From Candidatus Nanopelagicales bacterium (GTDB lineage Bacteria; Actinomycetota; Actinomycetes; S36-B12), in assembly GCA_938091275.1 (NCBI GenBank), contig CALKMY010000095.1:1-19445 (forward strand): a stretch of DNA of 19,445 nt. Direction: 5' to 3'. The notes under the pieces are model-generated. The model ran no database searches, was not told where the DNA came from, and saw only the letters and a list, made by a program, of their open reading frames with translations. The position numbers and the translations under genes are program-made. Shown in pieces: positions 14,542 to 19,445 of the stretch (the first letter of the stretch is position 1; every line of letters begins with the position of its first letter).

Positions 14542-15258
14542 GTGACGACCGATGTCAAGGAAGACGCCGTGTTGCGAGACGCCGAAGGTCTCGCGCACGA
14601 TGCTGTCGTCGATGAAATGGGAGCCCAACTCGTGGGCTCGTACCTCGGTTTCGCCATGGAATCAGAGAGATTCGGAACGCACACCTTCGCCTGCGACGAC
14701 CCGGCGTACGTCGGCTGGCAATGGGCCGTGAGCGTGTCACGTGTGCCGCGGGGAAAAGCCGCGACTATCTGCGAAATCGTCCTGCTTCCGGGGCCCGAGT
14801 CCCTGGTAGCTCCGGAGTGGGTGCCGTGGAGCGATCGCATCCGCCCAGGCGACCTCGGGGTAGGTGACGTTCTCCCCACACCGGCGGACGATGCCCGACT
14901 CGTCCCTGGCATGAGCGGATCAGACGAAATCGACGCGATCATCGATCGTGACGAGCCGCGAGGATGGACCGGTTGGGAAGCGGGCCTTGGTCGAGCGCGA
15001 GTGTTGTCGATCGCCGGTCGTGATCAGGCGGCGGACAGGTGGGATGACGGTGAGTTCGGTCCCACCTCAGAAATGGCTGAAGCGGCGTCGAAACAGTGCG
15101 CGACCTGTGGCTTCGTCGTCAGTGTCGCCGGTCCACTGTCACGCTCGTTCGGGGTGTGTTCCAACCAGTTCGCTCCAGCGGATGGTCGTTTGGTGTCTTT
15201 GGCGTACGGCTGCGGTGCCCATTCCGAGGTACTCGAACCTGCCGCCGACGATCTGTGA
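14542..15258 (+). CDS. DUF3027-family protein with Cys-rich metal-site-like motif
   Basis: 238 residues, soluble, with no signal peptide. The N-terminal half (WQWAVSVSRVPRGKAATICEIVLLPGPESLVAPEWVPWSDRIRPGDLGVGDVLPTP) is the signature of DUF3027, an actinobacterial family of unknown function. The C-terminus holds CATC (Cys186, Cys189), GVCSNQF (Cys206) and YGCGAH (Cys224, His227), a likely structural zinc site. Start GTG 14542 is chosen for the family-like N-terminus and the -10 spacing. Its TGA abuts the stop of the convergent DUF2530 gene with no base between. No function is proposed. Confidence 0.88.
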   Translation: MTTDVKEDAVLRDAEGLAHDAVVDEMGAQLVGSYLGFAMESERFGTHTFACDDPAYVGWQWAVSVSRVPRGKAATICEIVLLPGPESLVAPEWVPWSDRIRPGDLGVGDVLPTPADDARLVPGMSGSDEIDAIIDRDEPRGWTGWEAGLGRARVLSIAGRDQAADRWDDGEFGPTSEMAEAASKQCATCGFVVSVAGPLSRSFGVCSNQFAPADGRLVSLAYGCGAHSEVLEPAADDL

Positions 15259-15495
15259 TCAACGCGCCTGTAGTCGAGACCGTCGCCACCGGAAATACAC
15301 GAGGCCAAGAGCGCCGGTGAGCGTCCCCGCTGCCGCGACCGCCCACCACCACACGCTCGATGTGCCTTGGTCGACTCCGGATGTGATCGACAGGATTACC
15401 CACGCGACGACCCAGAGAATCGTGCCGGTGGCCACCGCGGGAATGGCGGTCTCGTCAGGCGACAACGAAGAACGGGGCTGAGTCTTGTCGGTCAT
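15259..15495 (-). CDS. DUF2530-family small membrane protein
   Basis: 78 residues with two membrane spans (AIPAVATGTILWVVAWVILSI and WWWAVAAAGTLTGALGLVYF) and a basic C-terminus (RWRRSRLQAR). The pattern TGTILWVVAWVIL...WWWAVAAAGTLTGALGLVYFRWRR fits DUF2530, which neighbours DUF3027 and the MFS gene in other actinobacteria. The frame stays open to 15744, but the upstream part is polar and unrelated; ATG 15495 (or the adjacent ATG 15498) is the sensible start, and a CATAAT element precedes it. Function unknown. Confidence 0.8.
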   Translation of the reverse strand: MTDKTQPRSSLSPDETAIPAVATGTILWVVAWVILSITSGVDQGTSSVWWWAVAAAGTLTGALGLVYFRWRRSRLQAR

Positions 15496-15502
15496 CATCT
15501 CC

Positions 15503-15508
15503 ATTATG
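15503..15508 (-). promoter_or_regulatory. -10 element CATAAT upstream of the DUF2530 gene
   Basis: On the - strand CATAAT is followed by 7 bases (GGAGATG) and the ATG at 15495, consistent with a leaderless or nearly leaderless transcript. Confidence 0.4.
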
Positions 15509-15585
15509 GCTGGCTCGGATATGGGAAGTCGGTTGCGTGAGATGTGTGCAGTGACCGTGCGTACCGGATCGTAGGCTGATGCGTT

Positions 15586-15675
15586 GTGGACCCTCGGACT
15601 CGACGCATCATCACTCTCGCCGTGCTGGCAGTAGCGGTGGGTGCTGTGGTGCTCGCGGCCTTCATCGCCCGATGA
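15586..15675 (+). CDS. 29-residue single-span membrane peptide
   Basis: GTG 15586 opens a 29-codon frame: a short basic start (MDPRTRRII), one hydrophobic span (TLAVLAVAVGAVVLAAFIA) and a final Arg. The ATGA at 15672-15675 joins its stop to the start of the next gene, the overlap geometry seen for other coupled genes in this window. TAGGCT at 15572-15577 is a possible -10, which would give an almost leaderless message. The composition and coupling argue for a real small protein, possibly a membrane partner of the secreted protein that follows. It is too short for ordinary gene callers. Confidence 0.6.
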   Translation: MDPRTRRIITLAVLAVAVGAVVLAAFIAR

Positions 15676-16565
15676 CGTTGATCGTGGGAGCGACACCAAG
15701 AAGAGCGGCTGCATCACGAGTAATCGCGATCCTGACGGTGGCAATCATGACGGCGCTATCTTTCGCCGCTCCAGCGTCCGCGCAGCAGGAACTGCCGTGG
15801 ACCGAGGTGTGCCGATTCGATGATCGACGTTTGACGGAGATCAGCGGCATGGCCGCATCGCTAATGCACGAGAACGTCGTGTGGGTTCACAATGACTCCT
15901 CCGATGCCGCCCGTCTTTACGCTCTTGATCTCCAGACCTGTGACGCCGTGTCGGAATTGCGTCTGCGGGGGGTGCAGGCCCGTGACTTCGAGGGGCTGGC
16001 GAGTACGAGAAATGCGCGTGGGCGAGCCGCCCTCTGGGTCGGAGACATCGGCGACAACCGTGACTCCTGGCCTTTCGTCACGCTCCATCGAGTGTGGGAG
16101 CCGAAGACGCTAGGGACGCGGTCGCGTCGGGTGAAGTCCTGGGACTTCACCTATCCCGATCGACCACACAACGCCGAAACCTTGATGGTCAGCGGTCGCT
16201 CGGTGTGGGTGGCGACGTGGCAACTTGCCACCGGCGGGGTGTATTCGGTCCCGTTGAGGCGCACCGTGGCCCGTGCTGAGCGACTCGACGATGTCGGCCC
16301 GTTGACCACGGATGGCTCGATTCACCCGGACGAACGGGGTTACGTCCTCAGGGACTACCTGGATGTCCACTTCTATGTGGGCCTGCCACCGGGAAGAAAA
16401 GTCGCCACCTTCGCATTGCCACGTCAAGTGCAGGGCGAAGCGATCACCTGGACGTCGGATGGAACCGGGCTGCTTATTGCGAGCGAGGAGGACGATCGTC
16501 TGCTGCGGGTCGATCCGCCGTGGTGGGTCCTGGCGGCGATGCGCCCGCCGGATCATCTCTCGTGA
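15672..16565 (+). CDS. Secreted protein, propeller-like
   Basis: 297 residues from ATG 15672, chosen because it begins a clean Sec signal peptide (MTLIVGATPRRAAASRVIAI, then a hydrophobic core ending APASA before QQELPW; cleavage after about residue 37). The mature part has repeated beta strands of a propeller-like protein: EISGMAASLMHENVVWVHNDSSDAARLYAL, RDFEGLAS, LWVGDIGDNRDSWPFVTLHRV, then GRSVWVATWQLATGGVYSV and GEAITWTSDGTGLLIASEEDDRLLRV. Phytase-like or SMP-30/lactonase-like propellers are candidates, but no catalytic set is recognised. The acidic DIGDNRD and NDSSD could bind calcium. It is coupled to the 29-residue peptide upstream, and its last 92 bases overlap the convergent MFS gene. 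Confidence 0.78.
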   Translation: MTLIVGATPRRAAASRVIAILTVAIMTALSFAAPASAQQELPWTEVCRFDDRRLTEISGMAASLMHENVVWVHNDSSDAARLYALDLQTCDAVSELRLRGVQARDFEGLASTRNARGRAALWVGDIGDNRDSWPFVTLHRVWEPKTLGTRSRRVKSWDFTYPDRPHNAETLMVSGRSVWVATWQLATGGVYSVPLRRTVARAERLDDVGPLTTDGSIHPDERGYVLRDYLDVHFYVGLPPGRKVATFALPRQVQGEAITWTSDGTGLLIASEEDDRLLRVDPPWWVLAAMRPPDHLS

Positions 16566-17808
16566 GATGCGGTACCGCGTCATCGTTCACCGGTTCTGGT
16601 TCCGGTGCGGTGGTAGTGACCGGCCTAATGAGGAGGAGTGCCAGTGCGGTCGTCAGGAGCACCGGAACCGTGAGGAAGGCCAGGTGTAAGCCGATCTGAT
16701 CGGACAGCACACCGAGAACGAACGGTGCGATGCCTCCTGCCACCCCGGCTGCCACAGATGACAAGCCGGAGGCGCGATCGATCCTTCCCCCGGAGCTTGC
16801 GACAGCGCGCGAGACACCGATGGGCCAATGGACCGCAATCCCGAGGCCAACAACGAAGAGCGCCGTCACGATGACCCACGCACGGGTGAAGGTCCAGGCG
16901 ACGAAGAAGGCGGAAAGCGTGAGCACGATGGAGGAGATGAGCAGGCGATCGACGCTCCATGTTTGCGCCAGTCGGCTACCGACGATGCGTCCAAGAAACA
17001 TCCCGCCGGTCACGGCGGCAAGGCTGGCGGCGGCGGCAGCGGGACCCAACCCTGCCCTCTCCCGCAGGAGGTCCGCGCTCCACAGCGTCAAAGTGAATTC
17101 GGTTGCGAGGAGAAGACCGACGACGCCCAGAGACCACCAGAAGCGTCGGGGCATCGGTGAATGATCGCTCCCGGATTGTCCGGCCGTGTTGGGGTGCTGT
17201 GGCCGGGGAGCCTGCGCGAGCTGAAGACGCGGCGTGGGTGGCTGCCGGCTGCGAAGAAGCTCGGCCACCAGGAGGGCGACGATGAGAGCCCATAGCCCGA
17301 TGCGCCAGCCCCATGCCAGTGCGGTCGTGAGGCCGACGATGAGAGGGACGAAGAAACCGAAGAGCGCCGCGAGCGCGTTCGCTTGCGTCAGCGCTGCGGG
17401 ACCAGCTGACCCCTGGTAGTCCAGAATGAAGGCATTGGCGGTTGCCACCAACGATATCCCTCCGCATGACACCAGGGCTGTCCCGATCAGGCTCGCGGGC
17501 AGGCCGAAGGGTGCTGTGTAGACGGCTAGTCCGAGGCTCATCACGATGACCGCGTACCGAATGACGCGACCGCGACCCCAGCGCTCCATCAGGCGAGGAA
17601 TGAGCAGGCCGGTAATCACGTTCGCTGCGGCGAAGACGATGGCGTGGAGCGACGCGATGGTGCGCGAGGTGCCCTGTTCGTCACGCAGCAGAGCCTGGGT
17701 GGCCCCGAACCCGTAAAGAAAGAATGCAAACAGCGACAGTTGCAGATACGTGATCCACGTGATCCGATCGAGGTTCGGTCGACGCCCGGAAGAGGGCGAT
17801 GCTGTCAC
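16474..17808 (-). CDS. MFS transporter
   Basis: 444 residues with about 12 hydrophobic spans in two halves. The central loop is polar and Pro/Gln-rich (RQPPTPRLQLAQAPRPQHPN). MFS features include RLMERWGRGRVIRYA after span 2 of the first half and LGRIVGSRLAQTWSVDRLL in the second. Spans end around LLTTALALLLIRPV; about 50 residues of Pro/Asp-rich tail follow, much of it encoded antisense to the secreted-protein gene. Start GTG 17808 forms a GTGA overlap with the serC stop; the longer TTG start at 17838 would lie inside serC. It resembles the MFS protein that neighbours DUF2530 and serC in other actinobacteria (Rv0876c type, from memory). The substrate is unknown. Confidence 0.87.
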   Translation of the reverse strand: MTASPSSGRRPNLDRITWITYLQLSLFAFFLYGFGATQALLRDEQGTSRTIASLHAIVFAAANVITGLLIPRLMERWGRGRVIRYAVIVMSLGLAVYTAPFGLPASLIGTALVSCGGISLVATANAFILDYQGSAGPAALTQANALAALFGFFVPLIVGLTTALAWGWRIGLWALIVALLVAELLRSRQPPTPRLQLAQAPRPQHPNTAGQSGSDHSPMPRRFWWSLGVVGLLLATEFTLTLWSADLLRERAGLGPAAAAASLAAVTGGMFLGRIVGSRLAQTWSVDRLLISSIVLTLSAFFVAWTFTRAWVIVTALFVVGLGIAVHWPIGVSRAVASSGGRIDRASGLSSVAAGVAGGIAPFVLGVLSDQIGLHLAFLTVPVLLTTALALLLIRPVTTTAPEPEPVNDDAVPHLTRDDPAGASPPGPTTADRPAADDRPPRSQ

Positions 17809-18929
17809 GCGAGTTGTGAGATGACGTAGTCGAGGCAACCTGTCAGGGCGCGAACGTCATCGGGCTCAACGGCCGGGAAGACGGCAATCCTGAGCTGATT
17901 TCGGCCGAGCTTGCGGTAGGGCTCGGTATCGAGGATGCCGTTCGCGCGAAGAGCACCGGTGATGGCAGTGGCGTCGATGGCGTCGTCGATATCGATCGTC
18001 ACGACGACCGAGGAGCGGTGCCCCGGCTCGCTCACGAAGGGGGTGGCGATGTCGGTGCTCTCTGCCCAGTCGTAGAGGACTCCCGACGACTCAGCTGTGC
18101 GACGGGTGCACCACGCCAGACCCCCGTTGTCGTTGAACCAGTCAACCTGCTCGGCCATCAGGAAAATCGTCGCGAGTGCGGGCGTGTTATACGTCTGGTC
18201 TTTGCGCGAGTTATCGACTGCGGTTTCGAGGTCGAGGAAATCGGGAATCCAGCGTCCGGAGGCCTTGATGCGCTCCGACCGGGCCAGAGCCGCAGGGGAC
18301 ATCAGGGCGATCCAGAGGCCCCCGTCGGAGCCGAACGACTTTTGAGGAGCGAAGTAGTAGACGTCGAACTCAGCTGCTTCGACATCAAGTCCGCCAGCCC
18401 CCGATGTCGCGTCGACGAGCATGAGCGCATCGGTGTCTGCTCCCACGACTCGGCGTGGAGCCACGATGACTCCGGTCGATGTCTCGTTGTGCGGAGAGCA
18501 GTATGCGTCGATTCCGGCTTCAGCCGTGAACGCCGGAGCGGTGCCGGGATCAGCGGTGATGATCGTCGGTTCGCCGAGGTGCGGAGCCTTCGCGGCACCT
18601 GAGGCGAACTTCGCGCCGAATTCACCGAACGAAAGAAACTGTGCTCGGTCGTCGAGCAGCCCGAACGTCGCAATGTCCCAAAACGCCGTCGAGCCGCCGT
18701 TTCCGAGGACCACCTCGTAGCCATCGGGGAGCGCGAAGAGGTCTCTCAGGCCCGACCGCAGTCGACCAACTTCGGATTTGACGGCCTTTTGACGGTGCGA
18801 CGTCCCCAGGTAGGTCTGCCAAACCCCGGCAAGCGCGTCCACTTGGGCTTGGCGCACCTTCGAGGGGCCCGCCCCGAAGCGCCCATCGGCGGGCAGAAGT
18901 TCGGTAGGGATGCGAATGCCGTTAGACAC
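17805..18929 (-). CDS. serC: Phosphoserine aminotransferase
   Basis: A PLP-dependent class V aminotransferase converting 3-phosphohydroxypyruvate and glutamate to phosphoserine in serine biosynthesis. At 374 residues it has the length of the actinobacterial (mycobacterial-type) SerC. Markers are RFGAGPSKVR near the N-terminus, GNGGSTAFWD (76-85, phosphate-binding region), HNETSTGV (147-154), VDATS (Asp173, pyridine nitrogen partner) and FAPQKSFGSDGG (Schiff-base Lys197). Start GTG 18929 has AAGGA 5 bases upstream; the frame reaches 18965 but the extra residues are not family-like. The downstream MFS gene is coupled through GTGA. Citrate synthase lies 52 bases upstream on the same strand. Confidence 0.95.
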   Translation of the reverse strand: MSNGIRIPTELLPADGRFGAGPSKVRQAQVDALAGVWQTYLGTSHRQKAVKSEVGRLRSGLRDLFALPDGYEVVLGNGGSTAFWDIATFGLLDDRAQFLSFGEFGAKFASGAAKAPHLGEPTIITADPGTAPAFTAEAGIDAYCSPHNETSTGVIVAPRRVVGADTDALMLVDATSGAGGLDVEAAEFDVYYFAPQKSFGSDGGLWIALMSPAALARSERIKASGRWIPDFLDLETAVDNSRKDQTYNTPALATIFLMAEQVDWFNDNGGLAWCTRRTAESSGVLYDWAESTDIATPFVSEPGHRSSVVVTIDIDDAIDATAITGALRANGILDTEPYRKLGRNQLRIAVFPAVEPDDVRALTGCLDYVISQLA

Positions 18930-18957
18930 TGGTCCTTCTTTCGAAAGTAGAGAGATG

Positions 18958-18983
18958 AGGCGCAAGTATCCCGTGTTGCGTCT
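18958..18983 (-). terminator. Hairpin between citrate synthase and serC
   Basis: On the - strand AGACGCAA pairs with TTGCGCCT (one G-U) around a 10-base loop, beginning inside the citrate synthase stop codon. There is no clear U-run, only CATCTCTC, so it may be a weak terminator or merely stabilise the upstream message. Confidence 0.3.
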
Positions 18984-19445
18984 ACGAGTCGTCGTCGGGG
19001 ACCAGCCAGGATGGCCGCACCATGACCGGGTCCCAGCCCTCGACCTGGTCGGGCCTCCGAGGCTTGGGCCCTACATACCGCGCAGATGGCCGAATCAGTC
19101 GTCCGGTTCTCTTCTGCTCGAGAATGTGGGCGCTCCAGCCGGCGATGCGGGCGCAGGTGAACATCGAGGTGAACATCTCCGGGGGAACTTCGGCGAAATC
19201 CAAAATCACGGCGGACCAGAACTCCACGTTCGTCGCGAGTGCGCGGTCGGGTCGTCGCTCCCCGAGTTGTGTAAGAGCTTCGCGCTCGAGCGCTGCTGCG
19301 ACCTCGTACCGAGGGGCTCCCAGGTCCCGAGCCACGTCGCGCAGGATTCGCGCGCGAGGATCCTCTGCGCGATACACGCGGTGACCGAAGCCCATCAGAC
19401 GCTTATCCGCGTCGAGGGTTTGTCGAACGAAGGTGGCGGCGTCAT
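18982..19445 (-). CDS. citA: Citrate synthase (actinobacterial citA type), C-terminal part
   Basis: Condenses acetyl-CoA with oxaloacetate at entry to the TCA cycle, or 2-methylcitrate in related enzymes. The frame is open through the right edge, so the N-terminal half or more is missing; the apparent ATG at 19395 is internal. Present are MGFGHRVYRAEDPRA with the active-site His, NVEFWSAVILDFAEVP, and FTCARIAGWSAHILEQ. The position of the classical catalytic Asp (NVD in E. coli GltA) is Glu (NVE), which I recall as usual in the Rv0889c-like group. The C-terminus ends SWLVPDDDS. The gene precedes serC on the same strand, matching mycobacterial order as I remember it. Confidence 0.9.
   Translation of the reverse strand, partial: DAATFVRQTLDADKRLMGFGHRVYRAEDPRARILRDVARDLGAPRYEVAAALEREALTQLGERRPDRALATNVEFWSAVILDFAEVPPEMFTSMFTCARIAGWSAHILEQKRTGRLIRPSARYVGPKPRRPDQVEGWDPVMVRPSWLVPDDDS

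Noticed and set aside
15499..15744. N-terminal extension of the DUF2530 gene
   Set aside because: The additional residues are polar, unrelated to the family and antisense to the divergent small peptide and secreted-protein starts.

Overview
The window is from an actinobacterium (Actinomycetota, probably class Actinomycetes). The basis is moderately high GC, frequent GTG starts, several apparently leaderless promoters, and a gene set that, as I remember it, is kept together in mycobacteria and streptomycetes: XPB-type helicase, helicase-C/WYL-like protein, cold-shock protein, DUF2771-like lipoprotein, DUF3027, DUF2530, MFS, serC and citrate synthase 2. No rRNA, tRNA, insertion sequence or CRISPR array was seen. 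Family names come from reading the protein sequences; no database was searched.

Region 1 (1-4686, + strand): the end of a secreted Pro/Thr-rich protein is translationally coupled to a class F-like sortase with a lipobox. After 95 bases comes a tight three-gene operon: GT4 glycosyltransferase, alpha/alpha-toroid protein and a long GH130 protein. It looks like a unit for making and turning over a mannoside-type glycan or oligosaccharide; the exact sugar is not visible.

Region 2 (4681-6661, - strand): two paralogous regulators have an OmpR/PhoB winged helix followed by a PAS-like domain and no receiver domain. Upstream of one is a perfect 30-bp direct repeat, each copy holding a TCAC-N5-GTGA palindrome. 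Upstream of the other are five TCAC elements at exact 11-bp spacing, very like the mycobacterial PhoP box. This is the most unusual part of the window. It ends in the remnant of a CLC chloride channel gene that has lost its middle.

Region 3 (6658-11406): an XPB-type helicase is coupled by a GTGA overlap to an M20 peptidase. The peptidase is divergent from a GNAT acyltransferase and an N-acylamino acid racemase (MenC/NSAR) pair. GNAT + NSAR + M20 matches the known route that turns D-amino acids into L-amino acids through N-succinyl intermediates.

Region 4 (11411-19445): the conserved actinobacterial block. A helicase-C/WYL-like protein with a small membrane protein upstream, a Csp, a lipoprotein divergent from DUF3027, DUF2530, a 29-residue single-span membrane peptide coupled to a secreted propeller-like protein, an MFS transporter overlapping that gene in antisense, serC coupled to the MFS gene, and the C-terminal third of a citrate synthase running off the window. 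Genes are packed very tightly: four ATGA and two GTGA overlaps, and several converging pairs with zero, few or negative bases between them. No stretch over 300 bases lacks a gene.
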